Notes: generated from the letters alone by a model not told the origin. Shown: positions 35,401 to 42,869, counted from the first letter of the stretch. The stretch: DNA of 64,000 bases from Verrucomicrobiia bacterium (GCA_035765895.1 DASTWL010000016.1:1-64000), one strand, 5' to 3'. Program-made: numbers and translations.

Positions 35401-37280
35401 TCACGCACCGGCACACGCGCGACGGCAATGATCCCTATCGCTTCTGCTACCTCTTCAAATATTCCCTCGACCTGCCGGCCAACGCGCGCACGTTGACCTT
35501 GCCAGACGCACCGAATGTGCGGGTCTTCGCGGTGTCGCTGGCCAAGGGCACAGCGGAGGAAACACAACCGGCAGGTGGGCCGTTGGCGGCGAACGAACTG
35601 CCTTGGGCCAGCGCCGGGGCGAATCAAATCGTCAACGCTGACGCGCACGGTGTGGCCGCGGTCACGCTTGACGGCACGGGTTGTGGCGATCCAGATGGAA
35701 AGATTGTTTCATACCTGTGGACGATGGATGAAAAGCCACTGGCCGCCGGCGAGCGAGCAGTGGCGAAGCTAAAGCTGGGCCGGCACCTGATCCGGCTTGC
35801 CGTCACGGACAACGCCGGCGCCACCAGTGAAAGTGAAGTTGAGGTTCAGGTGTTGCCGTCGCTCCAGGTGACGGTGAAGGCATCGGCAACGCAGGCTGCT
35901 GCCGCGCCGCTGACGGTGCAGTTTGCCGCGACCGTGCGGGGTGGGCGAACCGAACGTTCTCACGCGCTGACTTTGGATGACGGCGGAACGATGACGGCAC
36001 AGGGTGAACACGCGCCGCGCGAACGGGTGCAGGATGCCTTTGATGGCAGCGCCGCGACCAAGTGGCTCGACTTTGCATTGGAGGATCCCGCCACGCGGGC
36101 GAGCTGGATTCAATATGAATTCCCCAACGGCCGGCGCGGGGAGGTGGTGAGCTACTCATTGACCGCCGCCGCCGACGCGCCGGCGCGGGATCCGCGGGAC
36201 TGGCGTCTGCTCGGTTCGAACGATGCCGGCGCCAACTGGACAACGCTGGATGTGCAGACCAACCAGACCTTTGCCGGCCGGGGGTTGGAGAAGGCTTTCC
36301 GTCTGGCCAGGCCCGCCAGTTTTAATCTTTTCCGCCTGCAAATCGACTGTGTGGCAGATCCCGCTGCGGCGAATGCGGTGCAACTGGCCGAACTCAAATT
36401 GATCGGGACGCCGGCGGATTCGTATGTCTGGCAGTTCGGTGATGGTGGCCACTCGCGGGAGCAGAGTCCACAACACACCTACGCGCACGAAGGCAACTAT
36501 CAGGTGCGGCTGGCGGCCGCCCGCGGTGATTACACGGGCACTCATCAAATGCTGATGACGGTCGGTCCGCCCTTGCGTGCCACGGCCACCGCCACACCCG
36601 TGGCGGGTCAGCCCGGCACGGTTGCCTTTGCCGCCCGGGCCAGTGGCGGCAATGCGGCCCGCGCCCCCTACAACACCACCCTCGACGGTTACGGCGTTGT
36701 TGCGGCGCAGGGCGAGAATCAGCCCGCCGAAATCGCCGCCAACGCCTTCGATGCAACGAGCGCAACCAAGTGGCTGGATTTTGCCGGGGAGAACCCCGCC
36801 ACGCGCGCCAGTTGGATTCAATATGCCTACGCGCATGGTCAGCAGTATCAGGTGGGCCGTTACGCCCTCACGTCCGCCAACGACGAGCCCGGCCGCGACC
36901 CAATGAACTGGCGGTTGCTCGGTTCAAACGACGGCGGTGCGACGTGGACCATCGTGGATGTCCGCACCAACGAAACGTTCACGGACCGTAATCAGCGACG
37001 CGAGTTCAGTTGCCGGAACGCCGCCGGCTTCCGCCTTTACCGGTTGGAAATTGACACGGTCAAAGACGCGGGCGCGGGCGGTGCGCTGCAACTGGCGGAT
37101 CTCGAGTTGATTGGCGTGCCCCTTTATCGTTACGAGTGGGATTTTGGTGACGGTTTCATGTCCACCGAACCCAACCCGCAGCATACCTACTCCGACTCGT
37201 CGCGCCACGATGTTTCCTTGGTGGTTTCAGACGGCGCCGCGTCCGTTACGAACAAGTTGACCGTCATTCCCAAGCCTTAA
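32433..37280 (+). CDS. GH38 alpha-mannosidase with PKD and F5/8C-like domains
   Basis: A 1615-residue secreted enzyme (signal peptide GVLALFGWCLGAVAGPASA). The GH38 catalytic domain opens with VGDSHLDTQWNW (zinc ligands His45 and Asp47). The nucleophile Asp158 is in LPDCFGFSYALPS. A further zinc ligand is His371 in WHQFHDDLTGTSID. The typical mid-domain and C-terminal beta domains extend to about residue 860. Then come NEW1-like beta regions, a PKD domain (about 1070-1160), an F5/8C-like domain (about 1172-1325), a PKD (WQFGDGGHSREQSPQHTY), a second F5/8C-like copy (about 1408-1560) and a final PKD (WDFGDGFMSTEPNPQHTY). It cleaves alpha-mannose residues by retention and probably works with the two GH92 enzymes on high-mannose glycans. 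An upstream in-frame start at 32292 lacks a leader, so 32433 was chosen. Confidence 0.9.
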   Translation: MKSISSLQRLSGVLALFGWCLGAVAGPASAEPATNKLLYVVGDSHLDTQWNWTVQDTIHPYLSNTLVRNFVLFTNYPDYTFSFEGAFKYQLAKEYYPAEYETLKHYIAQGRWRVAGASVDAGDVNIPSPESLIRHALYGNGYFKQEFGKTSLDLFLPDCFGFSYALPSIAAHCGLKGFSSAKLLWGSAIPYPFENIGRWVGPDGASVVAVIQPGAYDSHITENLANATNYLARIDEMGKATGLYLDYRYFGTGDIGGAPDARSVDWLEQSIHTTNGLLRVESAGADQLYRDLTPEQVVKLPTYQGELLMRIHGVGCYTAHSEMKTFNRRNEHWADSAERAAVMADWLQGGGTYPQERLTKAWERFLWHQFHDDLTGTSIDAAYQFSWNDELLSLNEFAAEQTRGIGVLARALDTTATGVPLVVFNPLSVESEDLVEATVTFSNGLPRAVRVFGPDGKEVPAQAGTPRGHSLPIVFLARVPAVGAATFDVRPADRPCALKTGLAVSKSRLENARYRVRLDGNGDVRSIYDKANQQELLARPIRWAFLHDEGTIWPAWEITYASETGRPAYLGRPARVEVLESGPARVTLGITRFKDNSTFLERISLAAGEAGDRVGWDVSANWHTRGTLLKVEFPLTAANPKATFDLGLGTIERGNATPNLYEVPAQQWADLTDTNGQYGVTVLNDSKYGWDKPDDHTLRLTIFHTPTPGLAYPHGAHNSLGSHRFQFAVMGHAGDWRAGRSSWTAARLNQPLQAFAAAAHPGPLGKTFAFLTTDSPNVMVKAVKKAEASDEVVVRLQELTGRPQTVQLAGAAPIVAARELTGAEEPLGALTPAGGKLTLKLTPYQPRTLALTLGAAAATVPKVVSQPVSLPFNLDVFSRDANRADGDFYQGYTIPAELVPASVVRDGVNFMLGSTADGAKNAVACRGQTIALPGSGFTRLYLLAAAAGGDTPAVFAVDGQARRLTVQDFTGFIGQWKPPLVKPDEVAWVFTHRHTRDGNDPYRFCYLFKYSLDLPANARTLTLPDAPNVRVFAVSLAKGTAEETQPAGGPLAANELPWASAGANQIVNADAHGVAAVTLDGTGCGDPDGKIVSYLWTMDEKPLAAGERAVAKLKLGRHLIRLAVTDNAGATSESEVEVQVLPSLQVTVKASATQAAAAPLTVQFAATVRGGRTERSHALTLDDGGTMTAQGEHAPRERVQDAFDGSAATKWLDFALEDPATRASWIQYEFPNGRRGEVVSYSLTAAADAPARDPRDWRLLGSNDAGANWTTLDVQTNQTFAGRGLEKAFRLARPASFNLFRLQIDCVADPAAANAVQLAELKLIGTPADSYVWQFGDGGHSREQSPQHTYAHEGNYQVRLAAARGDYTGTHQMLMTVGPPLRATATATPVAGQPGTVAFAARASGGNAARAPYNTTLDGYGVVAAQGENQPAEIAANAFDATSATKWLDFAGENPATRASWIQYAYAHGQQYQVGRYALTSANDEPGRDPMNWRLLGSNDGGATWTIVDVRTNETFTDRNQRREFSCRNAAGFRLYRLEIDTVKDAGAGGALQLADLELIGVPLYRYEWDFGDGFMSTEPNPQHTYSDSSRHDVSLVVSDGAASVTNKLTVIPKP

Positions 37281-37335
37281 GCCGGGTCAGTCGGGCGAGG
37301 TGCTCCAACGAGATTCAGTTCCCCCTGAATCCGGC

Positions 37336-37360
37336 GGTGGAACAGGCATTGTGCATGTCC
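37336..37360. repeat. Short palindrome, dispersed repeat copy B (diverged)
   Basis: GGAACAGGCATTGTGCATGTCC, with flanking GGTG, matches copy A at 32195-32220 in 21 of 25 bases. The stem is partly degraded by mismatches. It lies in the gap after the GH38 gene, as copy A lies in the gap before it. Confidence 0.5.
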
Positions 37361-37412
37361 GTTGGGACGAACGAATTGGGTGTTGCGCAGGCCCGGCAGG
37401 ATATGCTGGCGG

Positions 37413-37450
37413 ATACAAAACTCCCATAAAAGCTACATTTTTCACGTTGG
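37413..37450 (+). promoter_or_regulatory. Recurring intergenic motif, copy 5
   Basis: Reads ACTCCCATAAAAGCTACA then TTTTTCACGTTGG. This is the copy that aligns best with all others. It starts about 245 bp before the pseudopilin ATG, which implies a long leader if it marks the promoter. Confidence 0.45.
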
Positions 37451-37577
37451 CTGGAAATGGGCCTGCCGCATAGAGTCGATTAGTTCCCAACAGCCAACCC
37501 ATGACGTAAATGCCAACCAACCACGCCCGTGTGTCCGCTTCTGAAAACCCTTCGGCGATGTGAGACTATTTCCCCAC

Positions 37578-37600
37578 TCGGCGGCACCTGAGGCCGCCGA
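37578..37600 (+). promoter_or_regulatory. Leader hairpin before the pseudopilin
   Basis: TCGGCGGC and GCCGCCGA form an 8-bp stem around a 7-nt loop, followed six bases later by TTTT. It lies 58 bp before the ATG at 37658 and could be an attenuator or a weak terminator in the leader. Confidence 0.35.
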
Positions 37601-37657
37601 TGGAAGTTTTCGCCGGATTTGTTTATATTCCTATTGCCTGCCCCAAACCTAATCACC

Positions 37658-38575
37658 ATGAAACCATCCAAGTTGCACTCCCATTGCGCAGGGGAAAGCC
37701 GGGCCGGAAGCGCTTCCGGATTTACCCTGATTGAACTGTTGGTGGTCATTGCCATCATCGCCATTTTGGCGGCCATGCTGCTGCCCGCGCTGAGCAAGGC
37801 CAAAGTCAAGACCCAGGGCATTTACTGCATGAACAACGGGCATCAGATGATGACGGCCGTGCAGCTCTACACCGGGGATAACACCGAATTTTATCCACCC
37901 AACCCGGACGATGGCACCACGACGGTGGGCCACAATTGGTGTCCCGGGCATGCGGGACCGGGAGAAGGGGAAGAATTCAATCCGGACATTTTGATCGACC
38001 CAACCCGCAGCCTGCTGGCCAACTACATTGGCGGCAATGCCACCATCTTCAAATGTCCGGCCGACAAACGCATGGGCCGTTATCAAGGCACCAATCCGTC
38101 CAAGGCTGGCCAAATTGTTCCGGCGGCCCGCACGTTTTCCATGAACCAAGCCGTTGGCACCATTTGTCCCGCCTATGACCGCGGGGCGGGGCACAGCGGC
38201 GCGCCGACTTTGGCGGTCAACGGTCCGTGGCTCAATAACTCGCACAGTCACCGGCGTAACTCGCCTTACAACACCTTTGGCAAGACCTCCCAAGTGACGC
38301 AGCCCAGTCCGTCCGATTTGTGGGTTTTCATCGATGAAGATGCCGACAGCCTCAACGACGGCGGCTTCGGTTTCGGGATGAACTCGGCTGAATGGATCGA
38401 TTTCCCTGGCACTTATCACAACATGGCGTGCGGGTTTGCCTTTGCGGACGGCCATTCGGAAATTCACAAGTGGCGCGATGGCCGCACGGCGGTGGTGAAT
38501 CACAACGTCAGCCGCCGCTCGGTTCCGGGGAGTGTGGATTGGCAGTGGATGTATCAACACACCTCGGCAAAATAA
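37658..38575 (+). CDS. Type II secretion pseudopilin-like protein, H-X9-DG type
   Basis: A 305-residue protein with a textbook prepilin site: leader ending SASG, then [20 protein letters not shown]. Downstream are NNGHQMMTAVQLYT (helix end), KCPADKRMG with the CPAD motif, a DLWVFIDEDADSLND strand, and the H-X9-DG signature in [18 protein letters not shown]. It is processed by prepilin peptidase and probably placed in a type II secretion or pilus-like structure. The ATG at 37658 gives the proper short basic leader; a start at 37619 adds a hydrophobic stretch that does not fit. It stands alone, closed by a perfect terminator at 38606-38639. Confidence 0.9.
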   Translation: MKPSKLHSHCAGESRAGSASGFTLIELLVVIAIIAILAAMLLPALSKAKVKTQGIYCMNNGHQMMTAVQLYTGDNTEFYPPNPDDGTTTVGHNWCPGHAGPGEGEEFNPDILIDPTRSLLANYIGGNATIFKCPADKRMGRYQGTNPSKAGQIVPAARTFSMNQAVGTICPAYDRGAGHSGAPTLAVNGPWLNNSHSHRRNSPYNTFGKTSQVTQPSPSDLWVFIDEDADSLNDGGFGFGMNSAEWIDFPGTYHNMACGFAFADGHSEIHKWRDGRTAVVNHNVSRRSVPGSVDWQWMYQHTSAK

Positions 38576-38605
38576 GACGCTAATTTGACGGAAATCTCCC
38601 TGCGA

Positions 38606-38639
38606 GTCCGGCCGGCTTGAAACCGGCCGGACTTTTTTT
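38606..38639 (+). terminator. Intrinsic terminator after the pseudopilin
   Basis: GTCCGGCCGG pairs perfectly with CCGGCCGGAC around a 7-nt loop and is followed directly by seven T residues. It begins 30 bp past the stop codon at 38575. Confidence 0.93.
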
Positions 38640-38678
38640 GGACGAATCGCAGCCGGGCAGTTTGCAGTTGACGCATTC

Positions 38679-38695
38679 ACTTTGCATGGCAAAGT
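38679..38695. promoter_or_regulatory. Palindromic operator upstream of membrane/regulator pair
   Basis: ACTTTGCATGGCAAAGT has 6-bp arms ACTTTG/CAAAGT and a 5-base centre. It ends 6 bp before the ATG at 38702. A TTGACG -35-like box lies just upstream (38668-38673). The same palindrome with the same spacing recurs at 39674-39690, so it is probably bound by the winged-helix regulator of this pair. Confidence 0.6.
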
Positions 38696-38701
38696 TTCCT
38701 T

Positions 38702-39322
38702 ATGAATGCCGACTGGGCCGCTGAAAATCTGCAAACCATTCGCACCCTCATGGAGCGTTCGGCGTTGTATCGTCGGCAGCTGGCGCCCATCTGCCTGCTG
38801 GTTGGCCTCGTCGGGCTGGCCGCCGGCGCCGTGGGCTGGGAGACACAATGCGATTCTCCGCGCCGCTTCGTGCTGTTTTGGTTCGCCATCGCCGCCGTGT
38901 CTTTGGCCGGCGCCTTCGTGGTGGTTCGCCGCCAGGCGTTGCGCGACAAGGAATCGTTCTGGTCGCCGCCGACCCGGCGGGTGGCGCAGGCCATGTTGCC
39001 GTGTCTCTACATCGGCTTGATTGCGGGACTCGTGGTGGGATTTGTTGCCGATGATCCGGGTGTCACGTGGGCGGTGATTCCGGTGTGGATGGCGCTCTAC
39101 GGGGCGGCGCTGCACGCGGCCGGCTTCTTCATGCCGCGCGGCATTCGGCTGTTCGGTTGGGCCTTCATCCTTGGCGCCACCTTGCTCCTGCTGTGCCTTT
39201 CGTCGCTGTCCCAGCCTTGGGAGTTTCGCTTTACCCACCCCGTCATGGGCGCCGCCTTCGGCGGACTGCATCTGGCTTATGGCATTTACCTGCTCTTCTC
39301 CGAGAAGCGCCGCACGCCGTGA
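38702..39322 (+). CDS. Integral membrane protein paired with regulator
   Basis: A 206-residue protein with about five or six membrane spans (APICLLVGLVGLAAGAVGW, FVLFWFAIAAVSLAGAFVVV, LPCLYIGLIAGLVVGFVA, a segment near WAVIPVWMALYGAALHAAGFF, and WAFILGATLLLLCLSSL), with a short cytoplasmic N-terminus. No catalytic motif is seen. It overlaps the next gene by four bases (GTGA), a tight translational coupling to a small winged-helix regulator. Such membrane protein/regulator pairs are common in Bacteroidetes, Acidobacteria and Verrucomicrobia, with unknown function. It is probably autoregulated through the operator directly upstream. Confidence 0.75.
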   Translation: MNADWAAENLQTIRTLMERSALYRRQLAPICLLVGLVGLAAGAVGWETQCDSPRRFVLFWFAIAAVSLAGAFVVVRRQALRDKESFWSPPTRRVAQAMLPCLYIGLIAGLVVGFVADDPGVTWAVIPVWMALYGAALHAAGFFMPRGIRLFGWAFILGATLLLLCLSSLSQPWEFRFTHPVMGAAFGGLHLAYGIYLLFSEKRRTP

Positions 39323-39627
39323 ACCCGGAACCCTTCCTCCAACTCGACCGTGTGATTCACGAGAAGGGGCGGCTGGGAATCATGTCCATGCTGGCCGCCG
39401 CCCCCGAACTCGCCTTCACCGAACTGCGCGATTCGCTGGGCATGACGGATGGAAACCTCACCACGCACATCCGGACGTTGCAGGAAGCGGGCTACGTGGC
39501 GGTGGCCAAGTCCTACCAAAACAACCGTCCGCTCACGACGTGTTCCCTGACCACCACCGGGCGCAAAGCCTTTGCGGACTACATCGGCCTGCTGGAGCAA
39601 ATCATCCAGCAAAGCCGGCCAGCCTGA
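39319..39627 (+). CDS. Small winged-helix transcriptional regulator
   Basis: A 102-residue DNA-binding protein beginning MNPEPFLQLDRVIHEKGRLG. The winged helix is complete: FTELRDSLGMTDGNLTTHIR is the helix-turn-helix with recognition helix, and YQNNRPLTTCSLTTTGRKAF is the wing. The closing helix (YIGLLEQIIQQ) suits dimer formation. This pattern matches the short MarR/PadR-like HTH_34 group, which lacks a ligand domain. The GTG start overlaps the previous stop. Two copies of the ACTTTG-N5-CAAAG palindrome flank the pair, one before the operon and one 46 bp after this gene, and they are its likely binding sites. Confidence 0.85.
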   Translation: MNPEPFLQLDRVIHEKGRLGIMSMLAAAPELAFTELRDSLGMTDGNLTTHIRTLQEAGYVAVAKSYQNNRPLTTCSLTTTGRKAFADYIGLLEQIIQQSRPA

Positions 39628-39673
39628 TTTCATGAACCATTCGTTGAACATAAATTTCCAGTCGTGGTCATCT

Positions 39674-39690
39674 ACTTTGTATTACAAAGC
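39674..39690. promoter_or_regulatory. Second ACTTTG-N5-CAAAG operator
   Basis: ACTTTGTATTACAAAGC matches the operator at 38679 in both arms and spacing (CTTTGTA/TACAAAG is a perfect palindrome). It lies between the regulator and ispH, 120 bp before the ispH start, so ispH or the following run may belong to the same regulon. Confidence 0.55.
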
Positions 39691-39810
39691 GAAGCCGATG
39701 AAACCAAGGCAGCCACGCATCATGCGCCAGGCAACATGCCGTGGGCGGGGAGCCGGCGGTTCCACTTACGGTTTCTTTCGAGTGTTGCGTAGTTCACCAG
39801 CCAATTCGTT

Positions 39811-40695
39811 ATGAAAATTCTCCGCGCGGATCATCTCGGCATGTGCTTTGGCGTGCGCGACGCCATCGCACTGGCCGTCACCCAGGCGAAACAGCAGCCG
39901 CTCACCATCCTTGGCGAGCTGGTGCACAATGCCACGGTGGTGGCGGATTTGCAGGCCCGCGGCATCCGCCTCGCCCGCCAGCCGGGCGAGGTGGCGACGC
40001 CCGCCGTGATGATCACCGCCCACGGCGCTTCCGAGGTGGCCAAGGCCGGCGCCGCTGCTCGGGGGCTGCACGTGCTCGAAGCCACCTGTCCGCTGGTGCA
40101 CGTGGCGCACCGGGCGCTGGCCACCCTGGTGCAGGCCGGCTTTCATCCGGTGGTGGTCGGCAAACGCGGTCACGTGGAAGTGCGGGGCCTGACCGAAGAT
40201 TATCCGGAGTGCGACGTGGTGCTGAGCGAAGACGACGTCGCGCAACTGGCGGAGCGTTCCCGCTTCGGCGTCGTGGCGCAGACCACGCAACCCATCGAGC
40301 GGGTGCGGCATCTGGCGGCGCTCATCCGGCAGCGTTTTCCGCGGTCGGAAGTGCGCTTGGTTGACACCGTTTGCCAGCCGACGAAGCAGCGCCAGCACGC
40401 GGCCGTGGACCTGGCACAGCGTTGCGACGTCGTCGTCGTAGTGGGCGGCGCGGACAGCAACAACACCCGCGAACTCGCCGTCACGTGCCGGCAACAGGGC
40501 GCGCGCGTGCACCACGTGCAGACCGCCGCCGACCTGTGCGCCGAATGGTTTCACACCGCGGCCGCGGTTGGCATCACCGCGGGCACTTCCACGCCGGATG
40601 TCTTGATTGACGGTGTGGAGCAATGGCTGCGCCGGCTGGCGCAGGCAAAAATCGAATCCATCCAAACCAAGGAGGCAACATGCAAGCATGGCTGA
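39811..40695 (+). CDS. ispH: 4-hydroxy-3-methylbut-2-enyl diphosphate reductase
   Basis: A 294-residue iron-sulfur enzyme. The three cluster cysteines are present: Cys12 in LGMCFGVRDA, Cys93 in EATCPLVH and Cys188 in VDTVCQPT. Other family blocks are GELVHN, VVGKRGHVEVRGL, AQTTQP, GGADSNNTREL and TAGTSTPDVLIDGV. IspH makes IPP and DMAPP from HMBPP in the last step of the MEP isoprenoid pathway in the cytoplasm. It heads a dense run of genes; the next start lies inside its 3' end. The product feeds quinone synthesis, and menG/ubiE is in the same neighbourhood. Confidence 0.93.
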   Translation: MKILRADHLGMCFGVRDAIALAVTQAKQQPLTILGELVHNATVVADLQARGIRLARQPGEVATPAVMITAHGASEVAKAGAAARGLHVLEATCPLVHVAHRALATLVQAGFHPVVVGKRGHVEVRGLTEDYPECDVVLSEDDVAQLAERSRFGVVAQTTQPIERVRHLAALIRQRFPRSEVRLVDTVCQPTKQRQHAAVDLAQRCDVVVVVGGADSNNTRELAVTCRQQGARVHHVQTAADLCAEWFHTAAAVGITAGTSTPDVLIDGVEQWLRRLAQAKIESIQTKEATCKHG

Positions 40696-41417
40696 ACTAC
40701 TTTGAACAAAATCGCGCGCACCGGCTGCCCGTGCCGTGGGAACAGGGCGTGCACCTCGAACCCCGGCTGCGCGGGCCCCTGATCCGTTCCCTGCAAAAAT
40801 TCCAAATCGGTGAGAGTGGCGAGGGCCGGCGGCTGCGTCGTCACGCGGCTGCCACGGGCGACGCCGTGTATCAGGCGGCGATTGACTTGTTCATCAAGGA
40901 GGAACAGGAGCACGCCCGGTTGATGGCCGCGGTGCTGCAACGCCTCGGGGCGCCGTTGCTTGCCAGCGACTGGACGGACCATTGCTTCATATTTCTGCGC
41001 CGCTGCTTTGGGCTGCATCAGGAACTGATGGTGCTGCTGCTGCCCGAGATGATTGCCAGGCGCTACTTCCGGGCGCTGCTCGAGGGTTCGAACGATCCGG
41101 TGCTGCGGGCGGTCTGCGCGCAGATCCTCCGGGATGAGGACGGGCACGTGGCCTTTCACGTGGATTACCTGCGGCGCGCGTTCGCGTCGCTCTCGTTCAG
41201 CCAGCGCATCGCGGCACAGGTGGTGTGGCGCCTGCTGTTTCGCGGGGCGTGTCTGGTGGTCATGCTCGATCATCGCGGTGCGCTGCGGGCCGGCGGCGTC
41301 GGCGCCGCGGCGTTTTGGCGGGATTGCGGGCGGATTTTTGACGAGACGGCGGCGGGCATTTTTTCACCGGCGCACGTGCTCGCGCCGGTCAAGTTGACCT
41401 GGGAATGGCCGGCATGA
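40680..41417 (+). CDS. Ferritin-like di-iron protein
   Basis: A 245-residue helical protein whose best ribosome site (AAGGAGG, four bases before the ATG at 40680) lies inside ispH, so the two are coupled. Metal-ligand-like motifs are EEQEHARLMAAV (a glutamate and E..H) near residue 77 and RDEDGHVAFHVDYL (E/D..H) near 158, plus a helix with HQELMVLLLPEM. These are the spaced E/EXXH motifs of ferritin-like four-helix bundles in bacterioferritin, rubrerythrin and di-iron oxygenases. The substrate is unknown; a membrane-associated or oxygenase role is possible since membrane protein genes follow. The next gene overlaps its stop (ATGA). Confidence 0.7.
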   Translation: MQAWLNYFEQNRAHRLPVPWEQGVHLEPRLRGPLIRSLQKFQIGESGEGRRLRRHAAATGDAVYQAAIDLFIKEEQEHARLMAAVLQRLGAPLLASDWTDHCFIFLRRCFGLHQELMVLLLPEMIARRYFRALLEGSNDPVLRAVCAQILRDEDGHVAFHVDYLRRAFASLSFSQRIAAQVVWRLLFRGACLVVMLDHRGALRAGGVGAAAFWRDCGRIFDETAAGIFSPAHVLAPVKLTWEWPA

Positions 41418-42130
41418 ATTCGCGCGCGCGCAACTTCGGACGCTGGTGGACCGTGTGCCTTTTCGCGGTGGCGATGGCATGGGTGGAAGCGGCGGTGGTG
41501 TTTGATTTGCGCACCATGGTGGACCGTCTGGAGCCCTATCAGGAAAATCCGCTGCCCCTCATCGGCCGCCTCGGGCCGGTTGAACTCGTGCGCGAACTGG
41601 CGACGTTGATCATGCTGCTGACGGTGGGCGTGCTGGCGGGGAAAACGTGGCGGGCGCGCTGGGGTTATGCCCTGCTCGCCTTCGGGGCATGGGACATTTT
41701 TTACTACGCCGGCCTGAAAGTGATCTGCGGCTGGCCGCACTCGTTGCTGGACTGGGACATCCTGTTCCTGCTGCCGCTGCCGTGGTGGGGACCGGTGCTG
41801 GCGCCGATGCTGATTGCGCTGTTGATGATCATCTGGGGCACGTTGGCGACGCAATTGCCGCCCGTCGCCGTGTCCCGCCGCGCCACCGGAATGGCCTGGA
41901 CCGCGGCCGGTGTCGGCATGTTGCTGGCATTGCTGGTTTTCATGAACGATGCCTTGCGCGTGGCGGACCAGGGCGTGCCGGTCATCCGCCAGGTGCTGCC
42001 CACGCACTTCAACTGGCCGTTGTTTCTGGTTGCACTGGGCGGGATGGCGGTGCCAATTGTGCAGCTAAGCATCAGCCGGTGGCGGCATCGTCAGCCGGTG
42101 ACGGCGGCAGCCCAACTTGTGGAGCGTTAA
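41414..42130 (+). CDS. Polytopic membrane protein
   Basis: A 238-residue protein with about six membrane spans, including VCLFAVAMAWVEAAVVF, LATLIMLLTVGVLAG, the aromatic YALLAFGAWDIFYYAGL, WDILFLLPLPWWGPVLAPML, GMLLALLVFM and WPLFLVALGGMAVPI. The GAWDIFYY and DILFLLP.PW.GPVLAP motifs recur in conserved inner-membrane proteins of unknown function in Acidobacteria and relatives. The ATG at 41414 overlaps the previous stop; ATG at 41405 adds three residues. Role unknown. Confidence 0.65.
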   Translation: MNSRARNFGRWWTVCLFAVAMAWVEAAVVFDLRTMVDRLEPYQENPLPLIGRLGPVELVRELATLIMLLTVGVLAGKTWRARWGYALLAFGAWDIFYYAGLKVICGWPHSLLDWDILFLLPLPWWGPVLAPMLIALLMIIWGTLATQLPPVAVSRRATGMAWTAAGVGMLLALLVFMNDALRVADQGVPVIRQVLPTHFNWPLFLVALGGMAVPIVQLSISRWRHRQPVTAAAQLVER

Positions 42131-42132
42131 CC

Positions 42133-42867
42133 ATGGCAACCTCTTCTCCCGCCTGCCCTCCTTCTTCGCTTGCGGCCCGGCTGCGCGGGGAAGTGGCCGC
42201 GCTCATGGACTGGACGGCGGAGTGGCGGGCGCGCCGGGTGGCGCGGGACGTGGCACTCATCGTGATTGGGGCGGGAACCTTCGGCGCGGCGCTGGGCAGC
42301 TGGCGCGATCCCTGGCAGGCGGTGTTCAGTGCCGTCAAACTGCCGGTCATTCTCCTGCTGACCGCGGTGGCCAACGCCCTGTTGAATGCAATGCTGGCGC
42401 CGCTGCTTGGGCTCCACATGGAATTTCGCCGGGCCCTGCTCGTCATTCTTACGAGCTTCGCCCTGGCGGCGGCCATCCTGGGCGCCTTCAGTCCGCTGGC
42501 TGCCTTTGTCATCTGGAATGCGCCGCCCCTCGCTGCGGGCGCCAACAACTCGACCACCCACGCGTTCATCCTGCTGGTGCTGGTGCTGGTCATCGCCTTC
42601 GCGGGGATGGCGGCGAACGTCCGGTTGTTCCAGTTGCTCGGTGCGCTGGCGGGCCGGCCGCCCGGTGGCCTGGCCCGGCGGGGGATCGCGGTGCGGGTGT
42701 TGTTTGCCTGGCTGGCGGCGAATCTGTTTTTTGGCAGCCAGCTTTCGTGGATTCTGCGCCCGTTTGTGGGCGCGCCGCATTTGCCGGTGCAGTTTCTGCG
42801 GCCGGATGCGCTGAACGGTAATTTTTTCGAAGCCGTGTTCCGCTCGGCGGTGCGGCTGTTCAACTGA
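42133..42867 (+). CDS. Polytopic membrane protein
   Basis: A 244-residue protein with a cytoplasmic amphipathic N-terminus (about 35 residues, Arg-rich RARRVARD) and about five or six spans, including VALIVIGAGTFGAALGS, LPVILLLTAVANALLNAM, ALLVILTSFALAAAILGAF, THAFILLVLVLVIAFAGM and VRVLFAWLAANLFFGSQ. It starts two bases after the preceding stop. The family is not recognised. The arrangement resembles Yip1-like channel-forming proteins, but no signature was found. Confidence 0.55.
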   Translation: MATSSPACPPSSLAARLRGEVAALMDWTAEWRARRVARDVALIVIGAGTFGAALGSWRDPWQAVFSAVKLPVILLLTAVANALLNAMLAPLLGLHMEFRRALLVILTSFALAAAILGAFSPLAAFVIWNAPPLAAGANNSTTHAFILLVLVLVIAFAGMAANVRLFQLLGALAGRPPGGLARRGIAVRVLFAWLAANLFFGSQLSWILRPFVGAPHLPVQFLRPDALNGNFFEAVFRSAVRLFN

Positions 42868-42869
42868 AA

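Larger units (their letters stand above)
37281..37657. other. Intergenic region with repeat, motif and hairpin
   Basis: About 377 bp without a supported gene. It holds a diverged copy of the GGGACAGGC palindrome (37336-37360), copy 5 of the recurring motif (37413-37450) and a hairpin (37578-37600). The last 80 bp before the pseudopilin are AT-richer. Confidence 0.5.
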
